Assembly: GCA_903824185.1 (NCBI GenBank)
Contig: CAIJVU010000082.1
Coordinates: forward strand, 1-64,000
Direction: 5' to 3'
From: an uncultured Hyphomicrobiales bacterium
GTDB lineage: Bacteria; Pseudomonadota; Alphaproteobacteria; Rhizobiales; Beijerinckiaceae
DNA: 64,000 bases
Under the pieces are notes generated by a model, which saw only the letters and a list, made by a program, of their open reading frames with translations, made no database searches and was not told where the DNA came from. Both the position numbers and the translations under genes were made by a program. Below, in pieces: positions 1 through 8,853 of the stretch (position 1 is the first letter of the stretch; each line of letters starts with the position of its first letter).

Positions 1-1
1 C

Positions 2-2305
2 AAGCTGGAACTCAATCAGATCGAAACAGGACTGGAGCGGCGGCAATTAACGGAGGTCATGCTCAGCAGTGCGCGGCAGAGGCTCGACGACATCAGTGCG
101 GATCTGCGCAAAATCAGTGATGAATTCTCTCCCCGTGCCGAAGCCTTGCGGTCGCGGTTGAAGGAATTGGGCCCTGAACCCGATGCCAAGAGCACGCCCG
201 AAAGCGCCGAGATCGCCAAAGAGCGCGCAGAGCGCGACAAAGGCCTGAAAGACGTTGATGAGCTTTTGAAATTGACGCGCAGCGCCTCGTTGCAAACATC
301 GCAACTGATCGACACGATTATTGAAAAACGCCGCGAAGCGTTTCAACGGCATTTGTTTGAACGCACAGCGAGCATTCTGGCGCCGGGCCTGTGGGTTGAT
401 GTCGTCATGGGCCTGCCCAAGGATATGATGGCCTTTGTCATTCTGACAACCGATACCATGGCGTTGATCCTGCAACAGCGCGGACTTTTCGCATTGGGTT
501 TGATGGCCGCCGGTTTGTTCGGTTTGTTTGGTGTCTTGCTGGCAACCCCGCGCTTTGCCCAAAATTTTGTGGCCGCTCGTTTTCCCGAAGCCCATCCCGA
601 AGCCTTTCGCAAAGCGTTGCGGGCGACCGTGTTTCCACTTGCGGGTCTTTTAATCCCTGCATTGTCGGGCTTGCTGCTCATCGAGATTTTACAAAGCTTG
701 GGCATGTTGCCGGTGCGTCTGGAAGGTTTGGTGGCGGCCTATGCCAAAGGCCTTGCCATGATCGGCTTTACATGGGGGCTTGTGACGGGCCTGACCTCAC
801 CCCTGCAACCGCAATGGCAATGGATTGCCATGCCGCCTGTGATGGCGCGGCGGTTGCGGCATTTGATCATGACCATTTTGGCCTTGGCCGTCATGGGCCA
901 GATCATGGATGCGGTGATGCAGACCATCGCTGCAGGCTGGCCGTTGATGTCGGCGGTGCGGGGTATGATTGCCGTTTTGATCGCTTTGTCCTTGGCGCAT
1001 GGCTTGCAAAATCTGGCTTTTGAACGTGCGCATAATGTGGTTGACGAACACGGTGACGAACTGGTGTCAACCAATGCGCTGGGCTTTGTTCGCCTTGTGA
1101 TGTGGCTGTCCTTGGTAGCTGTTATAGTAGCGGTGGTGTTTGGCTATATTGCCTTTGCCGCCTTCTTGATCGAGCAATTGATTCACGGCCTGCAACTCTT
1201 TGCAACCGTATTGCTGGTGATGCGCTTGGCAGAAGAAGGTCTGGCTTTGTTATTGGCGCCCACCTCGCCGCGGTTGCATTGGCTTGAGGTGACCATCGGC
1301 CTGCCGTCTCGCTCCATCATGCAATTGGGCGTGCTTGTTTCGGGTCTGGTGCAAATATTTCTGATCGGGTTTTCCCTGCTTCTGGTGATTGTGCCTTGGG
1401 GCGTGCAATCGGATGATCTGCTGTCCTCGATCAAGGCGGTCTTGTTCGGGCTGACCATCGGCGATATGACGCTTTCGCTGGCAACCGTTCTCTCGGCCAT
1501 TGCCTTTTTCGTGATTGCCATTGTCTTTACGCAGGCGGTGCAGCGGTTTTTGCGGCAACGCTATTTGCCGCTGACCCAACTTGATTCCGGCATTAAAAAT
1601 TCTCTCACAACCGGCATCGGCTATATCGGCTTTGTCGGTGCTGCGGCTGTTGCACTTTCCACGCTGGGCTTGAGCCTCGACAAGCTGGCATTGGTGGCCG
1701 GCGCCTTGTCTGTGGGTATCGGTTTTGGCTTGCAATCCATCGTCAATAATTTCGTCTCCGGTTTGATTTTGCTGTGGGAACGCAGCGTCAGGGTGGGGGA
1801 TCTTGTGGTCGTTGGCGAGGATCAGGGGCATGTGAAACGCATCAGCGTCAGAGCCACGGAGATCCAGACCTTTGACCGCTCTGTGGTGATTGTGCCCAAT
1901 TCCAATTTGATTTCGGGCGTTGTAAAAAACAAAGTCCATAGCGGGCGGCTGGGGCGTGTTCTCATCAGCTTGCCGATGCCGCGGGATATCGATGTCGATC
2001 AATTTGCCACGATGATCAAAGACCATGCGCTCTCCCATTCGGATGTGCTGGAAGATCCGGCACCGGTGGTATTTTTAAAGCAGATTACCGATTCAACTCT
2101 GGTGTTTGAACTGATCGGTTTTGTTGCGGATGTGGACAGTGTGGCCCGTGTGTCCAGTGATTTGTCCTTTGCGATCTGGCGCGATGTCAGGGCGCTGCAT
2201 CTCTTGCCTGCGGCACGCACGATTGTCACGATTGAGGGCTCGGCACAGACCGAAGCACTCGTTAAAAATGTGCTAAGTGAACAAACGCGGAAGGACAAAG
2301 CGTGA
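2..2305 (+). CDS. MscS-family mechanosensitive channel with DUF3772-like N-terminus (5' partial)
   Basis: This is a large inner-membrane small-conductance mechanosensitive channel that should vent solutes on hypo-osmotic shock. The frame stays open to the left edge: codons before the ATG at 59 read as more of the same charged helix (KLELNQIETGLERRQ), so the true start and any signal peptide lie outside the window. Numbering from the ATG at 59, residues 1-90 are a charged coiled-coil region typical of DUF3772 channels. About ten hydrophobic segments follow between residues 130 and 570. The MscS pore and beta-domain signature GALSVGIGFGLQSIVNNF then WERSVRVGDLVVV lies near residues 550-595, followed by the cytoplasmic C-terminal domain. 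The stop overlaps the GTG of the next gene, implying coupled translation. The family call is firm; the gating stimulus and physiological role are inferred. Confidence 0.88.
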   Translation, partial: KLELNQIETGLERRQLTEVMLSSARQRLDDISADLRKISDEFSPRAEALRSRLKELGPEPDAKSTPESAEIAKERAERDKGLKDVDELLKLTRSASLQTSQLIDTIIEKRREAFQRHLFERTASILAPGLWVDVVMGLPKDMMAFVILTTDTMALILQQRGLFALGLMAAGLFGLFGVLLATPRFAQNFVAARFPEAHPEAFRKALRATVFPLAGLLIPALSGLLLIEILQSLGMLPVRLEGLVAAYAKGLAMIGFTWGLVTGLTSPLQPQWQWIAMPPVMARRLRHLIMTILALAVMGQIMDAVMQTIAAGWPLMSAVRGMIAVLIALSLAHGLQNLAFERAHNVVDEHGDELVSTNALGFVRLVMWLSLVAVIVAVVFGYIAFAAFLIEQLIHGLQLFATVLLVMRLAEEGLALLLAPTSPRLHWLEVTIGLPSRSIMQLGVLVSGLVQIFLIGFSLLLVIVPWGVQSDDLLSSIKAVLFGLTIGDMTLSLATVLSAIAFFVIAIVFTQAVQRFLRQRYLPLTQLDSGIKNSLTTGIGYIGFVGAAAVALSTLGLSLDKLALVAGALSVGIGFGLQSIVNNFVSGLILLWERSVRVGDLVVVGEDQGHVKRISVRATEIQTFDRSVVIVPNSNLISGVVKNKVHSGRLGRVLISLPMPRDIDVDQFATMIKDHALSHSDVLEDPAPVVFLKQITDSTLVFELIGFVADVDSVARVSSDLSFAIWRDVRALHLLPAARTIVTIEGSAQTEALVKNVLSEQTRKDKA

Positions 2306-2778
2306 AGCGTATTTTTTCAATGGCCGTTGTATCCGTCGCGCTTGCTGCCTGTTCAACGCCGCCGCAACCGCAGGTGCAAGACACCTTATATGTCAGGTTG
2401 GAACAAGCGGGTGCACAATTGGATCCCGTTGCAGGTGCGTCATTGATCAATGCCTATCGGCGGGCCAATGGTCTGCCGCCTTTGCAGCTTGATGGCGAAT
2501 TGATGCGGGCAGCAGAGGTTGCAGCGGATCGGGCGGCGCGTGAAGATCGCTCCACCTTTGGCGAGATGCCGCAACTGCCCCTTTCAGCCGGTCGTCCCGC
2601 GCATGTGAAATTATCGGCGGGTTATCTGACCATGGCTGAGGCGTTTTCGGGCTGGCGTGATGTGCCGCTTTATAACAAGGCGTTGCTGTCGCGCGATGCG
2701 CGCAGTTTGGGCATAGCCGCCATCAGAGCCCCACAGGGCAAATATCGCGTTTATTGGGCTTTGGCGACCGACGGCTGA
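2302..2778 (+). CDS. CAP/SCP-domain lipoprotein
   Basis: A small secreted lipoprotein of 158 residues. The N-terminus is a lipoprotein signal peptide with lipobox LAAC (cysteine near residue 18), so it should be anchored in the periplasm, probably in the outer membrane. The rest resembles a bacterial CAP (cysteine-rich secretory protein/pathogenesis-related) domain: LINAYRRANGLPPLQLD, a helix of the AAEVAADRAA type, then PLYNKALLSRDARSLGIA and a closing GKYRVYWALA strand. The classical histidines of animal CAP proteins are not obvious, so no catalytic role is proposed. The GTG start overlaps the stop of the MscS-like gene by four bases, and the ABC exporter gene follows 19 bases on, so the three probably form one transcript. 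Bacterial CAP lipoproteins are mostly uncharacterised; a cell-wall or envelope role is a guess. Confidence 0.75.
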   Translation: MKRIFSMAVVSVALAACSTPPQPQVQDTLYVRLEQAGAQLDPVAGASLINAYRRANGLPPLQLDGELMRAAEVAADRAAREDRSTFGEMPQLPLSAGRPAHVKLSAGYLTMAEAFSGWRDVPLYNKALLSRDARSLGIAAIRAPQGKYRVYWALATDG

Positions 2779-2797
2779 GCCGAGAGAAGGAGCGGGC

Positions 2798-4555
2798 ATG
2801 TTAGCGCTTTACACGCGTGTTTTGGGGCTGTTGCGTGCGGAAGCGGGGTTGGCCGCACTTTTGGTCTTTGCCAATGCTTTTGTGGCGATTGCGCAATTTG
2901 CCGAGCCTTTATTGTTCGGGCGCATGATTGATTTAATGACCAAAGGGGCGGTGCAGGAAAACCAGGATTTTCTGACGACAGCCCAACCCATGGTCTATTG
3001 GCTGGGCGCTGCTTTTGTGTCGATTTTGGGCGGTGTGATGGTGTCGCTGCATGCCGACCGCTTGTCGCATCGCTCGCGGCTCTCTGTCATGGCTCATTTT
3101 TTCGCGCATGTTTTGTCATTGCCGCAGGCCTTTCACAACCGGCATCATTCCGGCCGGTTGTTGAAAATTCAATTTGACGGTGCAGGCAGCATGGCCTGGA
3201 TCTGGTTGTCGTTTTTCCGCGATCATTGTGCGACCTTGATGATGCTTGGCGTGTTGTTGCCGATGACATTATTCAGCAATTGGCGGCTGGCGGTGATCCT
3301 TGTCGGCCTGTTGTTGATCTTTGCGGTGCTGACGGCTTTGGTTGCCCGCAAAACCCATCATCTGCAAAATGCGGTCGAGACCTATCATTCCTCCATGGCC
3401 GAACATGCGGCGGATGCTATTGGCAATGTGTCTGTGGTGCAAAGCTTTACCCGTGTCGGGGCCGAAACCACCGCCTTGCGTCACTTGATCCATCATGTGT
3501 TGTCGGCACAAGTACCGGTTTTGACGTGGTGGGCCATGGCATCGATCATGACGCGCGCCGCAACGAGCCTGTCTCTTTTGCTGATTTTTGTGGTGGGTGT
3601 GACGTTGAACCGGCAGGGCCTCGCCAGTCTGGGTGATGTCGTGGCTTTCATGAGTCTGGCCGGCTTGCTGGTGGGCCGCATGGAGCAGGTGGTTTATTTT
3701 TTCAATCATCTGTTTTTGCAAACCCCCAAACTCGCTGAATTTTTTCAAGTGCTGGATTTGCGTCCGCAGGTCTCTGAGAAAGCGGATGCCATTGATCCCG
3801 TCCGTTTGCAGGGTGATGTGACCTTTGAGGATGTCTCGTTTTCCTATGACGGGCAGCGTCCTGCGGTGGAAGGCCTGTCTTTTCATGCGCGGCCAGGCGA
3901 GCGGATTGCGCTGGTGGGGACAACGGGCTCTGGCAAATCAACCACCATGTCTTTGCTCTATCGGGCCTTTGATCCTTCCAAAGGCAGGATCTTGATTGAC
4001 GGCATGGATTTGAAAGACATGACGCTGGAGGGATTGCGCCGCAATGTCGGTGTTGTCTTCCAAGAGCCGATGTTGTTTGCACGCTCCATCCGCGACAATG
4101 TGTTGATCGGTCGTCCCGATGCGAGGGAGGACGAGGTCTGGCAGGCCTTGCAGCGCGCGCAGGCGGATGATTTCGTCAAGCGTTCGCCCGAAGGTCTGGA
4201 AACAGTGATTGGCGAGCGCGGACGGTCTTTGTCAGGCGGAGAGCGTCAACGCATTGCCATTGCGCGGGCCTTGCTGAAAAATCCGCCGCTCTTGATTTTG
4301 GACGAGGCGACCGCGGCTCTTGATGCGGCGACAGAAGCGCGGCTGCAAAAGGCGCTGGATGATGTCATGCGTGACCGGACAACTTTTATCATTGCACATC
4401 GGCTGTCGACCATCAGGCAGGCTGATCGCATTTTTGTGCTGGAACATGGACGGATCATCGAGCAAGGCCATTTCGATGAATTGGTGGCAGCGCAAGGCGT
4501 GTTTGCGCAATTGGTTCGCACGCAATTTGGCGACACCCCGTCAGGCGCTCATTGA
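2798..4555 (+). CDS. ndvA: Cyclic beta-1,2-glucan type ABC exporter (NdvA/ChvA family)
   Basis: A fused permease-ATPase half-transporter of 585 residues, close to the usual length for NdvA/ChvA. The N-terminal 310 residues hold six predicted membrane helices beginning with an LLVFANAFVAIAQFAEPLLFG pattern similar to rhizobial NdvA. The ATPase domain has Walker A GTTGSGKST (about residue 375), signature LSGGERQR and Walker B LLILDEATAALD, followed by the IIAHRLST switch. In rhizobia this family exports cyclic beta-1,2-glucan to the periplasm for hypo-osmotic adaptation. The ATG has a GAGAAGGAG ribosome site just upstream. No glucan synthase (NdvB/ChvB) is in this window, so the substrate rests on family resemblance; a lipid or other glycan exporter is the alternative. 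Its place behind an MscS-type channel fits an osmotic-adaptation role. Confidence 0.8.
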   Translation: MLALYTRVLGLLRAEAGLAALLVFANAFVAIAQFAEPLLFGRMIDLMTKGAVQENQDFLTTAQPMVYWLGAAFVSILGGVMVSLHADRLSHRSRLSVMAHFFAHVLSLPQAFHNRHHSGRLLKIQFDGAGSMAWIWLSFFRDHCATLMMLGVLLPMTLFSNWRLAVILVGLLLIFAVLTALVARKTHHLQNAVETYHSSMAEHAADAIGNVSVVQSFTRVGAETTALRHLIHHVLSAQVPVLTWWAMASIMTRAATSLSLLLIFVVGVTLNRQGLASLGDVVAFMSLAGLLVGRMEQVVYFFNHLFLQTPKLAEFFQVLDLRPQVSEKADAIDPVRLQGDVTFEDVSFSYDGQRPAVEGLSFHARPGERIALVGTTGSGKSTTMSLLYRAFDPSKGRILIDGMDLKDMTLEGLRRNVGVVFQEPMLFARSIRDNVLIGRPDAREDEVWQALQRAQADDFVKRSPEGLETVIGERGRSLSGGERQRIAIARALLKNPPLLILDEATAALDAATEARLQKALDDVMRDRTTFIIAHRLSTIRQADRIFVLEHGRIIEQGHFDELVAAQGVFAQLVRTQFGDTPSGAH

Positions 4556-4565
4556 GCCTGCCTGA

Positions 4566-5891
4566 CTAGTCTGGTTTGGGTGTTTTGTCTGCACGCAATT
4601 TGCGCGAGGGTTTGAGCGGTGTAATGCGCAATTGCGTGATGCGGTTGCGTGACTTGCGCCGGACCTCGAAGCGGTGCCCGTGAAAGGTGAAGACCTGTCC
4701 GGTATCGGGAATGGTTTGCGCCTCGTGGATCACAAGGCCTGCAATGGTGGTGGCCTCTTCATCGGGCAGGTGCCAGTCGGTTGCGCGGTTGAGGTCGCGG
4801 ATCGGCACCGAGCCATCGACGATCAGGGAGCCGTCCGACTGGATGCGCACGCCTTGCACGGCCAGATCATGCTCGTCTTTGATGTCGCCGACGATTTCCT
4901 CTAAAATATCTTCCAGCGTCACCAGCCCCATCACCTCGCCATATTCATCCACCACCAGCGCGAAATGCGTTTTGCGGCTGAGGAAGGATTTGAGCTGTTC
5001 GGTCAGCGAGGTTGTGAGGGGGACAAACCATGGATCGAGGGCGATGGCGTCAAGATCGATTTTCGTGGCATCGCCGCCAGCGGCATCGAGCGCGCGCAGC
5101 AAATCCTTGGCATGCAGGACGCCGACAATATTGTCAGGCTCGCCTGACCACAGCGGCATGCGGGTATAGGGCGAGGCGAGGACTTCGCGCACCACATCGG
5201 CCATAGGCTGGTTGGTGGAGATGGTGCGCATTTTGGTGCGGTGGATCATCACGTCTTCGACTTCGAGATCCCCGAGATCAATCAAGCCGCCGATCATGTT
5301 GCGGGCTTCGCGTTCCACGCTGCCTTCGTGATGCAGCAAGGCGACGGCGCCGCGCAATTCATCGCTGGCGGAGAGGATGGACTGGTCCTCGCCGATGCGG
5401 ATGCCAAACGGCCGCAAGATCAATTTGACCACCCATTCAATCGCCATGGTCAGGGGGCCAAACAAGGCAACCGCCCATGACACCGGACGCGACAGCAACA
5501 AAGCGGCGCGGTCGGGCGCGTTGATCGCCAGCGTTTTCGGCAGCACTTCCGCAAACACGATCACCATCACCGACATCACGATGGTGGCGTATAAAATCCC
5601 TTCCGAGCCGAATAATTCCACCAGAATACCGGTAGCAAACGCCGAAACGCCGATATTGACCACCTGATTGCCGATCAGCATCGCGCCGATCAAGCGCTCC
5701 CGCATCCGCAACAGATGGTTGACCAAGGAGGCATTGCGGTTGCCCGCTTTTTCTAAGGCCAGCATGCGCGCGCGCGAAGCTGCCGTCAGCGCCGTTTCGG
5801 ATGCCGAAAAAAAGGCCGATAAAAGCAGACAGAAAATCACAATGGCAAAAGCCAGCCAGAGCGACGCATGAATGGAATAGTTCTCAATCAT
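4566..5891 (-). CDS. HlyC/CorC family membrane protein (DUF21-CBS-CorC)
   Basis: A 441-residue membrane protein with the standard three-part layout: an N-terminal DUF21 transmembrane domain (about residues 1-190, starting LLLSAFFSASETALTAASR), a paired CBS domain (about 205-335, with VEDVMIHR and LVTLEDILEEIVGDI), and a C-terminal CorC/HlyC domain (about 345-425). Members are implicated in divalent cation homeostasis, chiefly magnesium and cobalt, with CBS domains binding adenosine nucleotides; the direction of transport in this member is unknown. It is convergent with the exporter gene, with ten bases between the stops, and lies one base downstream of the aroKB stop. It is therefore probably the last gene of an aroKB-corC transcript, an order I recall as common in Alphaproteobacteria. 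Confidence 0.9.
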   Translation of the reverse strand: MIENYSIHASLWLAFAIVIFCLLLSAFFSASETALTAASRARMLALEKAGNRNASLVNHLLRMRERLIGAMLIGNQVVNIGVSAFATGILVELFGSEGILYATIVMSVMVIVFAEVLPKTLAINAPDRAALLLSRPVSWAVALFGPLTMAIEWVVKLILRPFGIRIGEDQSILSASDELRGAVALLHHEGSVEREARNMIGGLIDLGDLEVEDVMIHRTKMRTISTNQPMADVVREVLASPYTRMPLWSGEPDNIVGVLHAKDLLRALDAAGGDATKIDLDAIALDPWFVPLTTSLTEQLKSFLSRKTHFALVVDEYGEVMGLVTLEDILEEIVGDIKDEHDLAVQGVRIQSDGSLIVDGSVPIRDLNRATDWHLPDEEATTIAGLVIHEAQTIPDTGQVFTFHGHRFEVRRKSRNRITQLRITPLKPSRKLRADKTPKPD

Positions 5892-5892
5892 A

Positions 5893-7635
5893 TCAAGGGG
5901 CCTGTGTCATCGCGCTATCGAGATAAGAACGCACGTCACTGCTTGCAATACCGCGGGCAATAAAACTTTCGCCGATAGCCCGCGTTAAAATAAAGGTCAG
6001 CTGGCCGCGGCTGACTTTTTTGTCTTGCGCCATGGCCTCCAAAATATCATCCGACGTCGCCTTGAAGCCGGGAATATCGCGGATTTCAGTCGGTAATCCC
6101 ACTTGTTTGAGATGCTGGCTGACGCGCATCGCATCTTGACCCGAGCAATGCCCCAAAGCGACCGAGAAACGGAATGCCGCCACCAGACCGATCGAAACCG
6201 CCTCGCCATGCACCAGTCGTGCGCCGTCATAATCCACCAGCCGCTCGAAGGCATGCGCAAAAGTGTGACCGAGATTGAGCAAAGCGCGTTCGCCGTCTTC
6301 CCGCTCATCGCGGGCCACAATCGCTGCTTTGGCCTTGCAACTGGTTTCGATGGCCTGCAGCCGTGCCGGACCACCGGAAAAAATCTCGCGCCAGTTTTTC
6401 TCGAGCTGATTGAAAAACCCGACATCATTGATCAGGCCATATTTCACCACTTCCGCATAGCCCGCCCGGAATTCGCGTTCGGACAGGGTATCGAGCACGT
6501 CCGTATCCGCCAGCACCAGACGCGGTTGGTAGAAGGCACCGATCAGATTTTTGCCGTGTTTGGAATTGATGCCGGTTTTGCCGCCCACCGAACTGTCCAC
6601 CATCGCGAGCAGGCTTGTCGGGATTTGAATGAATTGCACACCGCGCCGCACAGAGGCCGCCGCAAAGCCTGCGAGATCACCGATCACACCGCCGCCCAAT
6701 GCGATCACGCAATCACCGCGTTCGATCTTGGCAGCGATGATGGCATCGCAGACCGTTTCAAACCAGGCATAGCTTTTGGATTTTTCCCCCGCCGGCACCA
6801 CGATGTGATGATGGCGCAAGCCCGCTTGATCGAGACTTTGTTGCAACGTGCCGAGATACAAGGCCGCCACATGGTCGTCGGTGACGATCATGCAGGCCGC
6901 ATGGGGCAGAACGTGATGGATCTTGTCTCCGGCCTGCGCAAGCTGCTGCGGCCCGATATCGATGAAATAGGCGCGATCCCCCAAGCCGACCTTGACCTTG
7001 GCCGTTTGCAGTTTGGCCGCGTCTTGCTCGGATGGCATGTCGGGTGAGAGGAGATGGCGTTCCAGTTCCAAAAGCAATTCATCAACAATGATGTCATGCG
7101 GCACGTCGCGCGACTGGATCGACAAATCCGCTTTGGCATAATTGGGGCCGCGATCATCCAAAAGGCGCTTGAGCGTGGCTTCGGGATCTTGCGTGTGCAG
7201 CATGGGCCGATTGGTGCGCTTGCGCACACGCCGCAACAAGATATCGACATCGGCTTTGAGCCAGACAGACACGGCTTTTTCAGCAATGCGTTGTCTGGTC
7301 TCCTCGGCCTGAAACGCGCCGCCGCCCGTGGCGATCACCATTTGCTCGTCATTGAGCAGGCGGGCAATAACCCGCCTTTCGCCTTTGCGGAACTCTTCTT
7401 CGCCATGCTGGGCAAAAATTTCGGGAATGGACATGCCGGCCGCCGATTCAATGGCGTTATCGGCGTCAGAAAAATTCAAGGCCAGACGTTGCGCCAAGCG
7501 ACGCCCGATCGAGCTTTTACCAGCCCCCATCATGCCGATCAAAACCACCGACCGGCCCTGCAATGCCTCTCGTACCCGCGTGGCCCTCAAAGCCTCGCCG
7601 GATTTATCCGTAGCGATTTTATTCACACCAGACAT
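5893..7635 (-). CDS. aroKB: Bifunctional shikimate kinase / 3-dehydroquinate synthase (AroK-AroB fusion)
   Basis: One continuous frame encodes two shikimate-pathway enzymes. Residues about 30-205 are shikimate kinase: Walker A GMMGAGKSS, DAD and FRKGE substrate motifs, and the ATGGGAF loop. Residues about 218-575 are 3-dehydroquinate synthase: NAD-binding ALGGGVIGDLAGF, TSLLAMVDSSVGGKTG, and zinc ligands in GYAEVVKYG, LGHTFAHAFE and LVHGEAVS. The two activities are steps five and two of chorismate synthesis. The linker reads LSPDMPSEQDAAKLQ and no stop or frameshift separates the halves. I chose the ATG at 7635 (MSGVNKIATD) because it gives the usual short leader before the P-loop; the longer frame to 7704 starts with GTG and adds an unlikely cysteine-rich stretch. 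In most relatives aroK and aroB are separate neighbouring genes. Divergent from xerD. Confidence 0.93.
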   Translation of the reverse strand: MSGVNKIATDKSGEALRATRVREALQGRSVVLIGMMGAGKSSIGRRLAQRLALNFSDADNAIESAAGMSIPEIFAQHGEEEFRKGERRVIARLLNDEQMVIATGGGAFQAEETRQRIAEKAVSVWLKADVDILLRRVRKRTNRPMLHTQDPEATLKRLLDDRGPNYAKADLSIQSRDVPHDIIVDELLLELERHLLSPDMPSEQDAAKLQTAKVKVGLGDRAYFIDIGPQQLAQAGDKIHHVLPHAACMIVTDDHVAALYLGTLQQSLDQAGLRHHHIVVPAGEKSKSYAWFETVCDAIIAAKIERGDCVIALGGGVIGDLAGFAAASVRRGVQFIQIPTSLLAMVDSSVGGKTGINSKHGKNLIGAFYQPRLVLADTDVLDTLSEREFRAGYAEVVKYGLINDVGFFNQLEKNWREIFSGGPARLQAIETSCKAKAAIVARDEREDGERALLNLGHTFAHAFERLVDYDGARLVHGEAVSIGLVAAFRFSVALGHCSGQDAMRVSQHLKQVGLPTEIRDIPGFKATSDDILEAMAQDKKVSRGQLTFILTRAIGESFIARGIASSDVRSYLDSAMTQAP

Positions 7636-7831
7636 CCAAAATCTAAGCGGATCGTGTCCGCACTCCTCTTTTCCATAGCATAAATTCCGCGCAAAGGTCA
7701 GCACCGTTTGGATTGGTCCATTTTTATCAAAAAGAGGGTTATTTTTTGTTTCGTTAACGAGTTCATGGCATTTTGGATCAATAAATCAGGTTTTTTGCCG
7801 AAAGGCGTCCTCATTTCAGGGATTAACCCGC

Positions 7832-8800
7832 GTGGTGGATCTGGAGCTGATCAGACGATTTCTTGATATGCTGGCAGCCGAACGGGGCGCCAGCCTGCAT
7901 ACGCTTGACGCCTACAGACGTGATCTCGAAGATGTCATGGCCTTTCTGGCGCAGCGCAAAGACAGTTTACTGACAGCCGATATCGAGGCCCTGCGGGCTT
8001 TTCTGGATGCTCTGGCCGCACGGCATATGGCGGCCTCGACGACGGCGCGTAAAATATCGGCGTTACGGCAATTTTATCGCTTTGTTTACGGCGAGGGATT
8101 GAGGCCCGATGATCCGTCTGGGCGTTTGAAAAGCCCCAAACAGGTGCGGCCTCTGCCCAAAGTGTTGAGCATTGATGATGTCTCGCGCCTTTTGGATCTG
8201 GCCAAGACAGAGGCCTATGCCGCGCATGAGAGCTTTATACGCCGCAATCAGGCCGCCCGCCTGCATGTCTTGTTGGAACTGCTCTATGCAACGGGTTTGC
8301 GTGTGTCTGAATTGGTGTCCTTGCCTGCGCAACTGGCCAAGAGCACAGACCGTTTGGTGATGGTCAAAGGCAAGGGCAATAAAGAGCGGTTGGTGCCGCT
8401 GACACAGGCTGCGCGCGACGCGTTGACACATTGGCGTGACATGCAAGCCGCACACAAGAAAGCGCTTGAAGAGAAAACACCATTGGCAAAGTCTGCCTCA
8501 ACAAGCAAAAGCAGCTGGCTGTTCCCATCCGATTCAGAAAGCGGCCATCTGACCCGTCAGGCTTTTGCGCGGGATTTAAAAGCCTTGGCCCAGCAAGCGG
8601 GTCTGCATCCCGATGCGGTCAGCCCCCATATTTTGCGCCATGCCTTTGCCTCGCATCTTTTGCAAAACGGGGCTGATTTGCGCATTGTGCAGCAATTATT
8701 GGGGCATGCGGATATATCAACCACGCAAATCTATACCCATGTCTTGGATGATCGGCTCAAAGGCATGGTGCGGGATTTGCACCCGCTTGCCGATAGCTGA
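7832..8800 (+). CDS. xerD: Tyrosine recombinase XerD
   Basis: A site-specific tyrosine recombinase that should act with XerC at dif to resolve chromosome dimers, under FtsK control at the septum. The N-terminal SAM-like core-binding domain covers about residues 3-88. The catalytic domain has all six active residues: R157 (YATGLRVSE), K181 (KGKGNKER), H266 and R269 (HILRH), H292 (LLGHADIS) and nucleophile Y301. At 322 residues it is slightly longer than usual XerD because of a serine/lysine-rich insertion at about residues 206-230, between the beta-hairpin lysine and the HxxR box. The start is a GTG. Its place opposite aroK/aroB favours XerD over XerC, an order I recall from rhizobia. No dif-like site was recognised nearby. 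Confidence 0.88.
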   Translation: MVDLELIRRFLDMLAAERGASLHTLDAYRRDLEDVMAFLAQRKDSLLTADIEALRAFLDALAARHMAASTTARKISALRQFYRFVYGEGLRPDDPSGRLKSPKQVRPLPKVLSIDDVSRLLDLAKTEAYAAHESFIRRNQAARLHVLLELLYATGLRVSELVSLPAQLAKSTDRLVMVKGKGNKERLVPLTQAARDALTHWRDMQAAHKKALEEKTPLAKSASTSKSSWLFPSDSESGHLTRQAFARDLKALAQQAGLHPDAVSPHILRHAFASHLLQNGADLRIVQQLLGHADISTTQIYTHVLDDRLKGMVRDLHPLADS

Positions 8801-8813
8801 AATATCAACCAAA

Positions 8814-8844
8814 CCACTGCATCCCGTGTAATCATGCAGGGTGG
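8814..8844. terminator. Possible bidirectional stem-loop between xerD and addA
   Basis: The 53-base gap between the converging xerD and addA genes contains an imperfect hairpin, CCACTGCAT pairing with ATGCAGGGTGG across an 11-base loop. There is no clear T-run on either side, so it is only a candidate terminator. Confidence 0.3.
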
Positions 8845-8853
8845 CTGGGCCGC

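Noticed and set aside
6103-7047. 314-codon plus-strand frame opposite aroKB
   Set aside because: Shadow of the catalytic domains; no domain recognised.
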